This document shows, one piece after another, positions 8,153-19,033 of a DNA stretch of 62,478 bases. The translations under genes and the position numbers were made by a program. Origin of the DNA: an uncultured Prevotellaceae bacterium. Its GTDB lineage: Bacteria; Bacteroidota; Bacteroidia; Bacteroidales; Bacteroidaceae. The notes under the pieces were generated by a model, which saw nothing but the letters and a program-made list of their open reading frames with translations, made no database searches and had not been told where the DNA came from. Positions within the stretch are counted from its first letter, which is position 1; each line of letters starts with the position of its first letter. The stretch is taken from positions 1 through 62,478 of the forward strand of contig ONSR01000038.1 in assembly GCA_900320565.1 (NCBI GenBank), given 5' to 3'.

Positions 8153-11100
8153 ATGGACATATCCAAGTTTCTAGTAAAACTCTTCGGCGATAAGAAAAGC
8201 CGCGACCTGAAAGCCTATCGTCCTCTGGTAGAGGCCGTGCTGCAGGTCTATCCAGAAATACAGGCACTCTCGAACGACGAACTCCGCGAACGCTCCAAGG
8301 CAATAAGGCAGCGCATACAGGATTCCGTCAAGGATTTGCGCGAGCAGATACAAGTGCTCAAGGACAAGATTCCTTCAACCGACATTCAAGACCGCGCTCC
8401 CATCTTCTCACAAATAGACAAGTTGGAGAAGGACGTGCTCGAAACCTTCGAGAAGGCTCTTGACAGGGAACGCGCTGAAGTATTCGCCATCGTAAAGAGA
8501 ACCGCAGAGCTCTTTGCAACAAACGAAAACGTCGAGGTCACAGCAAACGACTTCGACCGCAACCTTGCCGCATCGCATGACTTTGTTGACATCGAAGGCG
8601 ACAAGGCTATCTACCACAATCACTGGGTAGCAGGTGGCAACGACCTGAAGTGGGACATGATTCACTTCGACGTCCAGCTCTTCGGTGGCACCGTTCTGCA
8701 TCAAGGCAAGATTGCCGAGATGTTCACGGGTGAAGGTAAGACCCTCACCGCCACACTCCCCGTCTTCCTCAATGCACTTACAGGTAACGGCGTACACGTC
8801 GTCACTGTCAATGACTATCTGGCAAAGCGTGACTCGGAATGGATGGGCCCCATCTATATGTTCCACGGCTTGAGTGTCGATTGCATCGACAAGCATCAAC
8901 CCAATAGTGAGGAGCGTCGCAAAGCATACCTTGCCGACATTACCTTCGGCACGAACAATGAGTTCGGCTTCGACTACTTGCGCGACAACATGGCGCAAGA
9001 CCCGAAGGACCTCGTGCAACGTGCCCACAACTATGCCATCGTCGATGAGGTGGACTCAGTCCTCATCGATGATGCCCGCACCGTACAAAGGCAGCTGGCA
9101 ACACAATATCTTGCCGACGCGAAGAAGCAGATAACCGAAGGTACAGAGGCAAACGACAAACAAAAGACGGCCGAAGGTTTCCTTGCCCTCTTCCGCAGCC
9201 ACAAGGCTCTACCAAAGAACAAACCGCTCATCAAGTTCCTCTCCGAACCAGGCATCAAGGCTGGCATGCTCTCCACAGAAGAGATCTATATGGAGAACAA
9301 CAACCGCCGTATGCACGAGGCTACCGACCCACTCTATTTCGTGGTTGATGAGAAACTAAACAGCGTGGAACTGACCGACAAGGGCAACGAATGGCTGGCC
9401 TCTCAGGTCAACGATCCCGACCTCTTTATCCTGCCAGACATCGCTACAGTCCTCTCGCAGATTGACCATTCAGGCAAGACAGACGAGGAGAAGCTCGAAG
9501 AGAAGGATCGCATCTTCAACGACTATGCAACCAAGAGCGAGCGCGTACACACCATACAGCAATTGTTGAAGGCCTATACAATGTTCAACCTCAACGACGA
9601 GTACGTTATTCAAGACGGTGAAGTCAAGATTGTGGATGAGCAGACAGGTCGTATCATGGAAGGCCGCCGTTGGAGCGATGGCTTGCATCAGGCCGTCGAG
9701 GCAAAGGAACATGTGCAGGTACAAGCTGCCACGCAGACATACGCGACTATTACCCTGCAGAACTACTTCCGCATGTACCACAAGCTTGCTGGTATGACAG
9801 GTACAGCCGTCACCGAAGCAGGCGAGTTCTGGGACATCTATAAGCTTGATGTTGTTGAGGTGCCGACGAACCGTCCTGTTGTACGTATAGACATGAACGA
9901 CCGCGTCTACCGTACGCAGCGCGAGAAGTACAAGGCTGTCATCGAGGAAGTCGAGTTGATGCGCACCAACGGCCGACCCGTGCTTGTTGGTACCACGAGT
10001 GTCGAGATTTCCGAGATGCTTTCCAAGATGTTGCAAATGCGTAAGATACCTCATCAGGTATTGAATGCAAAGCTTCACCAAAAGGAAGCCGACATCGTGG
10101 CCTTGGCAGGTCAGAGTGCTTTGGGCACCGTCTATGTCGCAACCGACGGCAGGGCTTTCAACGAGAAGAGTACAGCCATAAGCTATCAGACACGCATCGA
10201 GGCCGAAGCAGCCAAGAAGGAGAAGCGTGAGCCTCGCGAAGCAGCCGAACTCCTCAAGACCGAAGAGCGTATGCTGGGCACCGTAACCATCGCCACCAAC
10301 ATGGCAGGTCGTGGTACGGACATCAAACTCTCGCCCGAGGTGAAAGCAGCAGGCGGTCTGGCAATCGTCGGCACAGAGCGTCACGAGAGTCGTCGTGTGG
10401 ACCGTCAGTTGCGCGGACGTTCCGGCCGTCAAGGCGACCCAGGCAGCAGCGTCTTCTTTGTCAGCATCGAGGACAAACTGATGCGACTCTTCGCCAGCGA
10501 GCGTATTGCCCGAGTGATGGACACCCTCGGCTTCAAGGATGGCGAGATGATTGAACATAGCATGATTACCCGCAGTATCGAGAACGCACAGAAGAAGGTC
10601 GAAGAGAACCACTTCGGCATCCGTAAGAACCTGCTCGAGTACGACGACGTCATGAATAAGCAGCGTACGGTCATCTATGAGAAGCGTCGCCATGCACTCA
10701 TCGGCGAACGTCTCGGCATGGACATCAGTAACATGATTTGGGACCGCGTCTGCAACATTCTGGAGAACAATGATTACGAAGGATGTCGCCAACGTTTCCT
10801 CGAAATCATGGCAATGGAAGTACCTTTCACTGCCGAGCAACTTGAGACAATGAAGCTCGACGATGTGGCCGAGCTGGCTTACCAGAAGGTTCTGGAGCGC
10901 TTCCAGCAGAAGACGGAAATCATGATGACCAATGCCAACAAGGTTGTGACTGCCATCTATGAGAGTCCTCAGGGCAGCATGTATGAGAACCTTATGGTGC
11001 CCGTCATCGCAGGCAACCGCCAGTACAACATCCCGTCGAACCTCAAGGAAGCCTATGAGAGTCAGTCTCGTTCTGTCGTAACATCCTTCCACAAGGCCAT

Positions 11101-11533
11101 CATCCTGCACATCATCGACGATGCATGGAAGGAGAACCTGCGACTGCTCGATGAGTTGAAGCACAGCGTACACAATGCCAGCTACGAACAGAAGGACCCC
11201 TTGCTCATCTTCAAATTGGAGAGTGCAAAGCTGTTCGACGACATGATAAACCAAATCAACGACCGCACCGTCAGCATCATCATGCGTGCCATGATACCGG
11301 AACTGCAGATTCAGGGAGCGCCTCAGCAGGAGATGCCTCGCCGAGAGCAGCCTCGTCTGCAAGAGTCGCGCGGAGAGTTGACCGACGCAGGAATGCAACA
11401 GGCTGCTGCTCGTGACACGCGTGACCGTCAGCCCGTACAGCCCATTCGCCGCGAGAACCTGCCTGGCCGCAATGACCCTTGTCCTTGCGGTAGCGGCAAG
11501 AAGTTCAAACAGTGTCACGGAAGAAATCTATAA
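8153..11533 (+). CDS. secA: Preprotein translocase ATPase SecA
   Basis: SecA drives Sec-dependent export through SecYEG. The 1126-residue protein has the full set of parts: N-terminal helicase domain with Walker A GEGKT (193-197) and the [11 protein letters not shown] box, the preprotein crosslinking domain, the second ATPase domain ([14 protein letters not shown] and [14 protein letters not shown]), the helical wing/scaffold, and a C-terminal zinc-binding tail [14 protein letters not shown] (1110-1123). The length is normal for Bacteroidetes, which carry extra segments compared with the roughly 900-residue E. coli protein. It is followed four bases after the stop by a small acidic ORF. Confidence 0.98.
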   Translation: MDISKFLVKLFGDKKSRDLKAYRPLVEAVLQVYPEIQALSNDELRERSKAIRQRIQDSVKDLREQIQVLKDKIPSTDIQDRAPIFSQIDKLEKDVLETFEKALDRERAEVFAIVKRTAELFATNENVEVTANDFDRNLAASHDFVDIEGDKAIYHNHWVAGGNDLKWDMIHFDVQLFGGTVLHQGKIAEMFTGEGKTLTATLPVFLNALTGNGVHVVTVNDYLAKRDSEWMGPIYMFHGLSVDCIDKHQPNSEERRKAYLADITFGTNNEFGFDYLRDNMAQDPKDLVQRAHNYAIVDEVDSVLIDDARTVQRQLATQYLADAKKQITEGTEANDKQKTAEGFLALFRSHKALPKNKPLIKFLSEPGIKAGMLSTEEIYMENNNRRMHEATDPLYFVVDEKLNSVELTDKGNEWLASQVNDPDLFILPDIATVLSQIDHSGKTDEEKLEEKDRIFNDYATKSERVHTIQQLLKAYTMFNLNDEYVIQDGEVKIVDEQTGRIMEGRRWSDGLHQAVEAKEHVQVQAATQTYATITLQNYFRMYHKLAGMTGTAVTEAGEFWDIYKLDVVEVPTNRPVVRIDMNDRVYRTQREKYKAVIEEVELMRTNGRPVLVGTTSVEISEMLSKMLQMRKIPHQVLNAKLHQKEADIVALAGQSALGTVYVATDGRAFNEKSTAISYQTRIEAEAAKKEKREPREAAELLKTEERMLGTVTIATNMAGRGTDIKLSPEVKAAGGLAIVGTERHESRRVDRQLRGRSGRQGDPGSSVFFVSIEDKLMRLFASERIARVMDTLGFKDGEMIEHSMITRSIENAQKKVEENHFGIRKNLLEYDDVMNKQRTVIYEKRRHALIGERLGMDISNMIWDRVCNILENNDYEGCRQRFLEIMAMEVPFTAEQLETMKLDDVAELAYQKVLERFQQKTEIMMTNANKVVTAIYESPQGSMYENLMVPVIAGNRQYNIPSNLKEAYESQSRSVVTSFHKAIILHIIDDAWKENLRLLDELKHSVHNASYEQKDPLLIFKLESAKLFDDMINQINDRTVSIIMRAMIPELQIQGAPQQEMPRREQPRLQESRGELTDAGMQQAAARDTRDRQPVQPIRRENLPGRNDPCPCGSGKKFKQCHGRNL

Positions 11534-11537
11534 TTCT

Positions 11538-11978
11538 ATGGAAGCAAGCAAACAGACAATCCAGCAGATTGAGCGCACACTGCGCAAAGTCATCGCCAAG
11601 TTCCCAACCGAGGCCGAGCCTGTCATGACAGACATCCACCTCTTGGTAAGTAACTATACTGGCGAGATACGCACATATAATGACGATGACGAGGAGCTCG
11701 ACCGATGCGTTGTTGAGGAATGGATAAAGAGTTCCGACGAGGAGTTCTACGAGGACATCGTGCCCATCCTGCGCAAATGTATCGAGGACATGCGTCCGAG
11801 CATCGAGAAGATGAGCATCATGCAACCCTTCAGTTTCGTACTCATCGACGAAGACCACGAGACACTACAGGACTTGGTCATCATCGACAGCGAAGAGACA
11901 GTGATGCTCGACAGCACGTTGCTCGATGGACTTGAGGACGACCTCGATGCCTTCCTTAAGCAATTGCTGGAGGAGTAA
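11538..11978 (+). CDS. Acidic protein of unknown function downstream of secA
   Basis: This 146-residue protein is strongly acidic, with DDDEEL near residue 40, many Asp/Glu throughout and an LLEE end. It has no signal peptide or membrane segment. The start is the ATG four bases after the secA stop codon, which suggests cotranscription. An upstream in-frame ATG at 11412 would lie within secA and is unlikely. I do not recognise the family; alternating Ile/Val/Leu patterns suggest a compact alpha/beta fold. Confidence 0.7.
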   Translation: MEASKQTIQQIERTLRKVIAKFPTEAEPVMTDIHLLVSNYTGEIRTYNDDDEELDRCVVEEWIKSSDEEFYEDIVPILRKCIEDMRPSIEKMSIMQPFSFVLIDEDHETLQDLVIIDSEETVMLDSTLLDGLEDDLDAFLKQLLEE

Positions 11979-12079
11979 TTGGTCCCTCGACGGGCACTGC
12001 TGTGACGTTTGCAAAGCAAAAACGGCAAAGGAACGCACATTTTCTTCATGTAAATGTCTGTTATATGAAAAAAAATGCG

Positions 12080-12087
12080 TACCTTTG
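12080..12087 (+). promoter_or_regulatory. -7 box for the SurA/PpiD-like gene
   Basis: TACCTTTG lies 45 nt before the ATG at 12132, so this gene probably has its own promoter separate from secA. Confidence 0.65.
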
Positions 12088-12131
12088 TGCGCTTTTTAAG
12101 CTAACAATAATAAACAAAACATAAATAACAC

Positions 12132-14285
12132 ATGGCAACATTACAAAAAATTCGCAACAGAGGCAAGATCCTCATCTTTACGGTCGGCCTTGCTCTGTTC
12201 GCTTTCATTGCCGAAGAGTTCGTGCGCTCTCTCTCTTACACACAGACAGAGCGTCATCAGCGCGTCGGCAAGATTTATGGTGACAAAATCAACGTACAGG
12301 ATTTCAATGCACAGGTCGAGGAATACACCGACGTTGTGAAGTTCACTCAGGGTGTCAACACATTGAACGACGACCAGCTCTCCATGATGCGCGACCAAGT
12401 TTGGCAGACGCTTGTCAACGACAAGATCATGCAGCACGAGTGCGAGAAACTTGGCATCACCGTTACAGACGCTGAGATGCAGGACATCATCAACAACGGC
12501 CGCAGCCCAATGCTTGCACAAACTCCTTTCCGCACCCAGCAGGGCACATTCGACGTTAACGCACTGAAGCAGTTCCTGAACCAGTACAACGAGGTCATGA
12601 CAAATCCTGACCTGAGCAGCGAGGTCAAGGAACAGTACCAGCAGATGAACAACTACTGGAAGTTCATCGAGAAGACCATTCGCCGCCAGACGCTGAACAA
12701 TAAGTATCAGGCTCTGCTCAACGGCTTGATGGTAAGCAACCCCGTTGCTGCCAAGGCCAGCTTCGAAGGTCGCACCAACGAAACAGACATCTACATGGCT
12801 GCATTGCCCTTCACTAGCATCAAGGACGACGACGTGAAGGTTGAGGACAGCGAGCTCAAGGCTAAGTACGAAGAGCTGAAGGAGTTGTTCCATGCAGACG
12901 AGGAGACACGCGACATCAAGTACATCGACATCAACGTTACTGCCAGCGAAGCCGACAAGGCTGACCTGCAGAAGGAGATGGAAGGCTATGCTCAGGCTCT
13001 TACCGAGGGTGCTGACCCCGCCAAGACTGTCCGCGAGGCTGCAAGCCAAGTTCCCTACAGCGTTCTTCCCGTAAGCGCAAAGAGTCTTCCTCACGACATT
13101 GCCGAGAAACTCGACTCTATGAGCGTAGGCCAGCAGGTTGGTCCCTTCGTGCATGAACACGACAACACCATCAACATTGTTCGCCTCATTGAGAAAGTCA
13201 ACCTCCCCGACTCTATCGAAGTACGCCAGATTGCTGTTCCCGGCAACGACATGGCAGCCATCGAGAAGACAGCAGACAGCATCATGAATGCTCTTGCCGC
13301 TGGTGCCAACTTCGATACCATTGCCAAGAAGTACGACCAGCCTGCCACAAAGGCTTGGCTCACCAGCAGCCAGTATGAGGGTCAGGCTATTGACGAGAAC
13401 AACCGCAAGTTCCTGAGCACCCTCAGCAACGCAGCTGTTGGCAGCACCAACAAGATTGTCTTCGACGGCCAAGGCGCTATCATTGCACAGGTTACCGATC
13501 GTCGTAACATCATCGCAAAGTATAACGTCGCAGTCATCAAGCGTACCATTGACTTCAGCAAGGATACTTACAACAAGGCATTCAACGACTTCAGCAGCTT
13601 CCTTGCCGGCAATCCTAAGGCAGAGGACATTGAAGCCAATGCAGCACAGGCAGGCTACACCGTACAGACCCGCAACAACCTCCGCTGCACAGAGCACAAC
13701 GTCGCAAACGTACGCAGCACAAGAGAGGCTCTCCGCTGGATCTTCGACGAGAAGACCAAGGTTGGCGATGTGTCTCCCCTCTATGAGTGTGGCGAGAACG
13801 ACCACCTGCTGGTTCTCACACTTGCAGGCATCCACAAGAAAGGTTATCTTGCTTGGGACGACGAGCAAATCCGCGAATACCTGACCAGCGAAGTGATGAA
13901 GGACAAGAAGGCTGCCATGCTTCAGGAGAAGATGAAGGCAGCAAAGAGCATAGCCGACGTGGCTAAGATGGAAGGCGCAGTAACCGACACCATCCACCAC
14001 ATCACCTTCATGAGCAACGCCTTCGTTTCGAAGATCGGTGCAAGCGAGCCCGCCCTGAGCGGTTCTGTAAGCAAGGCCAAGAAGGGCGACTTCAAGTCTG
14101 GCCTCAAGGGCAAGGCTGCCATCTATGCTTATCAAGTGCTCGACCAAAAGAAGAGCGACGCTAAGTTCGACCAGAAAGAGGAAGAGCAGAAACTCCAGCA
14201 GACAATCGCTCGCAGCCTCGGCAACTTCCAGAGCGAGTTGATTCAGAAAGCCGATATCAACGACAAGCGCTACATCTTCTTCTAA
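12132..14285 (+). CDS. SurA/PpiD-type periplasmic peptidyl-prolyl isomerase
   Basis: The 717-residue protein is anchored by one N-terminal transmembrane helix (about 14-31, GKILIFTVGLALFAF). It continues with a SurA_N/PpiD chaperone domain (TLVNDKIMQHECEKLGITVT) and a parvulin-like PPIase region (about 360-450, VRQIAVPGN then AKKYDQPATKAWLTSSQYEG), ending in a second chaperone-like segment. Such foldases assist outer-membrane protein folding in the periplasm. In Bacteroides this gene is usually beside the LptC/CBS-transporter genes; here it lies beyond secA. A terminator follows at 14310. Confidence 0.88.
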   Translation: MATLQKIRNRGKILIFTVGLALFAFIAEEFVRSLSYTQTERHQRVGKIYGDKINVQDFNAQVEEYTDVVKFTQGVNTLNDDQLSMMRDQVWQTLVNDKIMQHECEKLGITVTDAEMQDIINNGRSPMLAQTPFRTQQGTFDVNALKQFLNQYNEVMTNPDLSSEVKEQYQQMNNYWKFIEKTIRRQTLNNKYQALLNGLMVSNPVAAKASFEGRTNETDIYMAALPFTSIKDDDVKVEDSELKAKYEELKELFHADEETRDIKYIDINVTASEADKADLQKEMEGYAQALTEGADPAKTVREAASQVPYSVLPVSAKSLPHDIAEKLDSMSVGQQVGPFVHEHDNTINIVRLIEKVNLPDSIEVRQIAVPGNDMAAIEKTADSIMNALAAGANFDTIAKKYDQPATKAWLTSSQYEGQAIDENNRKFLSTLSNAAVGSTNKIVFDGQGAIIAQVTDRRNIIAKYNVAVIKRTIDFSKDTYNKAFNDFSSFLAGNPKAEDIEANAAQAGYTVQTRNNLRCTEHNVANVRSTREALRWIFDEKTKVGDVSPLYECGENDHLLVLTLAGIHKKGYLAWDDEQIREYLTSEVMKDKKAAMLQEKMKAAKSIADVAKMEGAVTDTIHHITFMSNAFVSKIGASEPALSGSVSKAKKGDFKSGLKGKAAIYAYQVLDQKKSDAKFDQKEEEQKLQQTIARSLGNFQSELIQKADINDKRYIFF

Positions 14286-14309
14286 ACAAGAAGACTCAGC
14301 ATAAAGCCA

Positions 14310-14349
14310 AGCCCCTTGCAGACACGCTCTGCAGGGGGCTATTTTTTTT
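14310..14349 (+). terminator. Rho-independent terminator after the foldase gene
   Basis: A 13-bp stem (AGCCCCTTGCAGA / TCTGCAGGGGGCT) is followed by A and eight T. Confidence 0.9.
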
Positions 14350-14374
14350 GTACGCAGCAATGTCCATTCAAAGT

Positions 14375-14484
14375 ATTAGCAGTGCCTAAATAAAATTATA
14401 GCAGTGTTTAAACAAGAGTTTAGCAGTGCTCGGACGGAAGTTTAGCAGTGCTTAAATGAGAGCTACAGCACTGTTACAAAAGAT
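14375..14484. repeat. 22-bp periodic array, TAGCAGTG type, five units
   Basis: TAGCAGTG occurs at 14377, 14399, 14421 and 14443, exactly 22 bp apart. A degenerate unit (ACAGCACTG) follows at 14465. Units are usually followed by CTTAAA or TTTAAA. Confidence 0.85.
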
Positions 14485-14610
14485 GTATAGATCCTTGCCA
14501 AAAGGTACAGGCCTTTGACGAAGAAGATAATACCTATTGGGAGACAAAACACCACCTCTTCAGAACAGAGGTACTGGCATGCTTTGACAGACACATACAG
14601 GAGCGTCGTT

Positions 14611-14720
14611 CAACCCCCTATAGGGGAAAAGCAAACGCCCTATAGGGGAAGCGTCATCCCCCTATAGGGGAAGCGTTATTCCTCTATAGGGGAAGAGCCA
14701 CTCCTCTATAGGGCGTTTGC
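14611..14720. repeat. 22-bp periodic palindrome array, CCCTATAGGGG type, five units
   Basis: Core starts are 14616, 14638, 14660, 14682 and 14704, a perfect 22-bp spacing. The last two have CTCTATAGGG. Spacers between cores differ in sequence but not in length. Confidence 0.88.
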
Positions 14721-14842
14721 TATTGCTGTACAGAGGCATTCAGACTGCCCGCCATATCGGACATAAAAAACAAATGGGGCGACTCGATATGAGCCGCCCC
14801 ATTTATCATGGACTTGTGCGGGGGCACAAGTTGTTTAACAGA

Positions 14843-17800
14843 TTACTTCTGGAGAACCTTTCTGCCTGCCTTTACGACAATACCCTTGTAGTTCTTGCCC
14901 ACACGCTGGCCGGCAATATTGAAGGTTGCAGCCTTCTCATCGTCAGCAGCCTCAACAGTATCAATTGCGTCGGGGTGGCTAGCTGGCAGAAGCTTAGCGC
15001 CGCTCAAGAACGCTGACAGATAGTTCATCGCATCAACAAAGTTGGAGTTCTCAATCATGTATGTGAGAGTGGTGAAGATACCTGTCTCCTCATCATACGA
15101 CATCATGAATTCAGTCAGTCCAACAGAATCATCGAAGCCAGCTAAGAAGGCAAAGACATCTCTTCCTCTAGAATTCTGAGTCTGGCCCAGGAACTGACCA
15201 AGAGCAAATACATAATTGCCGTTCTCGTCCTTCGTACCCTTAATCCAAGCTTCTGAATTAACAGTGCTGATGCCCTTAATATATATGTCGTCTTCAACGA
15301 AGGCAACCTTCACACCACCGATGACATAGCCAGCACGAGTGTCGTAGTTTGTACCTTGGAATTCATAGTCGAGGGCCTCAGCGCCATCAGGCAGGCTGAC
15401 TACCTGAGGCTTGATTACCTCGTACCAACTAATATCGGAAGAATTGATCTCATCGCCACCAGCATAGATGCTCTGGATGCCAATAGCTGTCCAGCCACTG
15501 ATGTCCATGTTCAGATACAAGCGGCCGTCGTAGAAGTCATATCCTACAGGATTGCCCTCCTCATCTTCATCATCGAGGAAGCCATAAGGAATGACAGTCA
15601 TATCCTCGGCGAGGTACTCATAGAGGTCGGTAGTGAAGGTCACCTCGTTCTGCACGCCCTCTGCATCTAAGTAGTAGAGTTTGTAGGAGAGCAGAGAGTC
15701 GATGACAGCATTGCCTTCAGCGTCCTCAGCGGTGATAGTAAAGTCGATGAATGCACCAACGGGAGAATAAGCCATGTCGTCAATAGAAGGCTGAGCAGGA
15801 ACAGCTGCCACATTGGGTATAGGCTTGATTACTGCACCTGCAGCAATATTATTGTAAGCGTACCGGTTGTCCGTGTAGTTGGCATTCTCGACGAGAGTGT
15901 TCGTCGTCGTGTAGCTGTCGGTCTCAGCATTGTATGTCATCTTCACATCCATCACGCCGAGCGTACTGTTGTAGCCCAACAGGTAGATGTTGAATCTGCT
16001 CTGCTGACCAGCGAACACGCCGAGGAACTGACCCTTCGGGAAGGTATAGACATTGGAGTCGTCACTCTTCGTACCCTTAATCCAAGACTCGCTGTCCACT
16101 GTGGCAATGCCCTGGATATAGACATCGTTGTCCACCTTGGCAATCTTTACGGTTCTTGAGAACTCGCCGTCGCTGTCAGTGCCGGTGAAGGCGTAAGACT
16201 GAGTCTCAGCACCTTCAGGCAACTCAACGGTAAATGGACGCGTGGGGGTGTACCAGCCAATCTCGGATGCATTGGTCTCGTCGCCACCATTGTAGATGGT
16301 CTGGATGCCGATGCGCTTCCAAGCACTGTCGTCCATATTCAGATATACTGCAGAAGCGTAGAAGTCCCACTTTTCAGTGAAGCCGTAAGGAATGACGGTC
16401 ATATCCTCCTCAATCTTCTCATAGAGGTCAGTGGTAAAGACTACTTCCTTAGCTTCACCGTCGCCCTCGTCGTAGTAGAGTTTGTAGGAAACAAGGCTGT
16501 CAACAAGGCCTTCGCTATTGGTGTCAATCAACGGAATGTTGAACTCAACGACATTGCCCACGTTAGTGTAGCGCAACGTTGTGACAGAAGGAGTGGCAGG
16601 AGTAGCAGCCCGATTCACAACCTTGGCAATCTTCGTGGTGTTGTAGAACTCATATATAGATTTCTGTACCTTATCTTTATAAGCATTGACTCCAAGTTGC
16701 AAGTCGGGGTTGTCGTTGTAGAACCTGCCAGCATCTTCGTCGTATGTCATCACATAATCAACGATGCCGGAATTCAAGTTGTAGCCGATAAAGAAGAGAG
16801 AATCGGCACCGCCAAGGAACTGGCCGGTAGCGAATGTAACCTCGTCACCTTCCAACGTTCCCTTTATCCATGCAGCAGGTACTTCGGAGGATAGACCCTG
16901 GACATAAACATCGTCGCCATCGAAGCCAACCTTCACGCTGCGGGCAACCTGCTTGCTGTCAAAGTAGTCGGTGCCGGAGAATATCCAGCTCTCTGTCTGC
17001 AAACCTTCTGGAACCTCGACCAACGTGGGCACTTCGGGCACAACCTCACCCATCTCGATAGTAGCACCGACTTCATATCTTCTCACATAGTAACTCTTGT
17101 CCGTATAATCAGCGTTCTCGATAATCTCTGTAGTAAACTTATATACGCTATTGGCGGCGTCAACACTGAGAATCGGGTCTGTGAATGACAACTCTTCAGT
17201 ATAACCAACAAAGAAGAGGCGGTCTTCGTCATAATAATTGCCGAGAACCTGTCCATTGGGGAAGACATAGTCACCATCGGCATTCTTTGTACCCTTCACC
17301 CAGATATCCTCGTTTGTCTGACCTAAGCCACGAATATAGATGTCGTCACCATCGAAGGCAAGACCGACAGTCATTTCGGCGTCTCCACCATTATTGAATC
17401 TCGATCCTTTGAAAGTATGCTCCGTAACAGTGAGGCCTTCGGGCATGGAGAATTGCTTTGGCCAAACAGGAGTGTACCATACAATCTCAGACTCGTGACG
17501 CTCATCACCTCCATAATAGACTCCCTGAAGACCAATCCGTACCCAGGTATCATGGGCCATATTGAGTTTCAGATTACCATCCACAATATCTTTACCATCA
17601 GTAAACGTAGCAGGCATCTCTTGCAGATTTTCAGTCAAGCTGGGGTAATCCTCTGTCGTGAAAGTAACAGGTACTTCATTACCCTCAGCATCCTCATAAT
17701 AAAGAATGTATGATAGCTTCTCGGCAACCATACCTTCACCCTCTGTATCAACCTTAGCCAGAGAGTATAAAAGAATATCACCATCAATCGCATACTTCAT

Positions 17801-18913
17801 GTTGGAAATAAGAGATTGGGCTGGTGTGGCGGGCTGTTCCGTAATAGGCTTAATGACATAGCCATAGTAGAACTGCCAAACGGAACGATCAATCTTATCC
17901 TTGTAAGTATTAATTATCGGTGCGTAATCACCTTCCTCGAATGATCCAGTCTCCTCATCATAAATAAGGGTATATTCTTCGGCAATGTCAGAGTTGTCGT
18001 TTACAGAAATGAAGTACACTTCCTCTTCATCAGTCAGCAATTGTCCGGAAGGGAAAGATACAGTTTTGTCATCTACGAATTTACCCTTAATCCAAGCTTC
18101 AGGATAATCTGTGGACATACCCTGAATATAAACTTCTTCGCCATAGATGCCGATATTCAGATTACCAGAAACTTCTTTCTTTTCGAAATAGTCCATTGCA
18201 GAATAAGCATATGTCTCAATCTCCAGATCTTGAGGAATCTGAACAGGAATGTCAGGCACATCACCTGTGGGAGCGATAAGGACACCAGGTGCAAGGTAAG
18301 CATAGCACCCCGTGCTCTTCGGATCGCCCGTATCAAGCAGATATTCAGAGAATGTAAATGTGCTCTCTTTTTCATTGAACTCTGCTACAGCATCCACAAT
18401 TTCATTAGTCTTGGGATCTTGTGGTACGAAATACAAATCAATACCTTGTATATTGCCAAGATACTGGCCACTCGCAAAAGTAACCTGGTCACCCTCCTTA
18501 TTGAAGGTGCCCATGACAAACGCTTTGGGCATATAGTAACTTAAGCCCGAGATGTAAACGACATCTTCGTCCTCGTCATCCCATACAACAGTAATTATAC
18601 GGGAAATATCTTCAGACGTAAAGCTTGTTCCGTTGTAGTAAGCGCCTGTACCTGTAAGTTGATAGTACTCTACATCACCCTTCTCGGGGGGAGTGACTAC
18701 TTCAGGAGCCTTGGCAGGAGCCTTAGCACTGCGTGAAGGAGTACTTGGTTGATTCACAGCAATAGCAGATATGCTATTCTGCTTAACCATCTTCTGAATC
18801 GTCGTCTGACGATTGATGGCAACATCATTCCGCGGGGTAAAAGACTTCTGCGCGAAGCCTGCTACCGAGAAGAGGACTGCCATCAGCATAAGGGTAAAAT
18901 TCTTAATCCTCAT
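14843..18913 (-). CDS. Large secreted modular repeat protein
   Basis: The 1356-residue protein has a signal peptide (to about residue 21, VAGFAQ). Two module types alternate. Six A modules of about 110-130 residues each carry a DDVYIQGLS-type strand, then AWIKGT and FATGQFLG. Three B modules of about 120 residues carry LSYKLYY, VTFTTDLYE, MTVIPYGF and GIQSIYAGGDE, resembling fibronectin-like folds. The order is A-A-B-A-A-B-A-B-A. The last 40 residues (FNIAGQRVGKNYKGIVVKAG) look like the C-terminal sorting tails of T9SS cargo. It lies 120 bp downstream of the DUF4302 gene on the same strand and may be part of the SusCD locus. The function may be carbohydrate or protein binding at the surface; this is inference. 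Confidence 0.75.
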   Translation of the reverse strand: MRIKNFTLMLMAVLFSVAGFAQKSFTPRNDVAINRQTTIQKMVKQNSISAIAVNQPSTPSRSAKAPAKAPEVVTPPEKGDVEYYQLTGTGAYYNGTSFTSEDISRIITVVWDDEDEDVVYISGLSYYMPKAFVMGTFNKEGDQVTFASGQYLGNIQGIDLYFVPQDPKTNEIVDAVAEFNEKESTFTFSEYLLDTGDPKSTGCYAYLAPGVLIAPTGDVPDIPVQIPQDLEIETYAYSAMDYFEKKEVSGNLNIGIYGEEVYIQGMSTDYPEAWIKGKFVDDKTVSFPSGQLLTDEEEVYFISVNDNSDIAEEYTLIYDEETGSFEEGDYAPIINTYKDKIDRSVWQFYYGYVIKPITEQPATPAQSLISNMKYAIDGDILLYSLAKVDTEGEGMVAEKLSYILYYEDAEGNEVPVTFTTEDYPSLTENLQEMPATFTDGKDIVDGNLKLNMAHDTWVRIGLQGVYYGGDERHESEIVWYTPVWPKQFSMPEGLTVTEHTFKGSRFNNGGDAEMTVGLAFDGDDIYIRGLGQTNEDIWVKGTKNADGDYVFPNGQVLGNYYDEDRLFFVGYTEELSFTDPILSVDAANSVYKFTTEIIENADYTDKSYYVRRYEVGATIEMGEVVPEVPTLVEVPEGLQTESWIFSGTDYFDSKQVARSVKVGFDGDDVYVQGLSSEVPAAWIKGTLEGDEVTFATGQFLGGADSLFFIGYNLNSGIVDYVMTYDEDAGRFYNDNPDLQLGVNAYKDKVQKSIYEFYNTTKIAKVVNRAATPATPSVTTLRYTNVGNVVEFNIPLIDTNSEGLVDSLVSYKLYYDEGDGEAKEVVFTTDLYEKIEEDMTVIPYGFTEKWDFYASAVYLNMDDSAWKRIGIQTIYNGGDETNASEIGWYTPTRPFTVELPEGAETQSYAFTGTDSDGEFSRTVKIAKVDNDVYIQGIATVDSESWIKGTKSDDSNVYTFPKGQFLGVFAGQQSRFNIYLLGYNSTLGVMDVKMTYNAETDSYTTTNTLVENANYTDNRYAYNNIAAGAVIKPIPNVAAVPAQPSIDDMAYSPVGAFIDFTITAEDAEGNAVIDSLLSYKLYYLDAEGVQNEVTFTTDLYEYLAEDMTVIPYGFLDDEDEEGNPVGYDFYDGRLYLNMDISGWTAIGIQSIYAGGDEINSSDISWYEVIKPQVVSLPDGAEALDYEFQGTNYDTRAGYVIGGVKVAFVEDDIYIKGISTVNSEAWIKGTKDENGNYVFALGQFLGQTQNSRGRDVFAFLAGFDDSVGLTEFMMSYDEETGIFTTLTYMIENSNFVDAMNYLSAFLSGAKLLPASHPDAIDTVEAADDEKAATFNIAGQRVGKNYKGIVVKAGRKVLQK

Positions 18914-19033
18914 AATGCGTAAATTTAAGTTTGTTAGATAATTTAGTTGATATTTTGTTATTCTTCATCTTTCTTAAGCTTGAATGAGCTTTCTCCTTCA
19001 AGAGATTGGAAAAGGACCTCTGTCGGCACAAAG

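Larger units (their letters stand above)
14350..14842. other. Intergenic region between convergent genes
   Basis: No gene is seen. It carries two different 22-bp periodic arrays (14375-14484 and 14611-14720). The stretch between them contains degenerate palindromes, for example ACCTCT/AGAGGT arms at 14554-14572. Confidence 0.6.

Noticed and set aside
9470-11518. 682-codon open frame on the minus strand opposite secA
   Set aside because: It is a shadow of biased codon use in secA. Its translation is rich in Leu/Val/His without any domain pattern.
12141-14360. 739-codon open frame on the minus strand opposite the foldase gene
   Set aside because: Same reason: antisense shadow with no promoter and no recognisable family.
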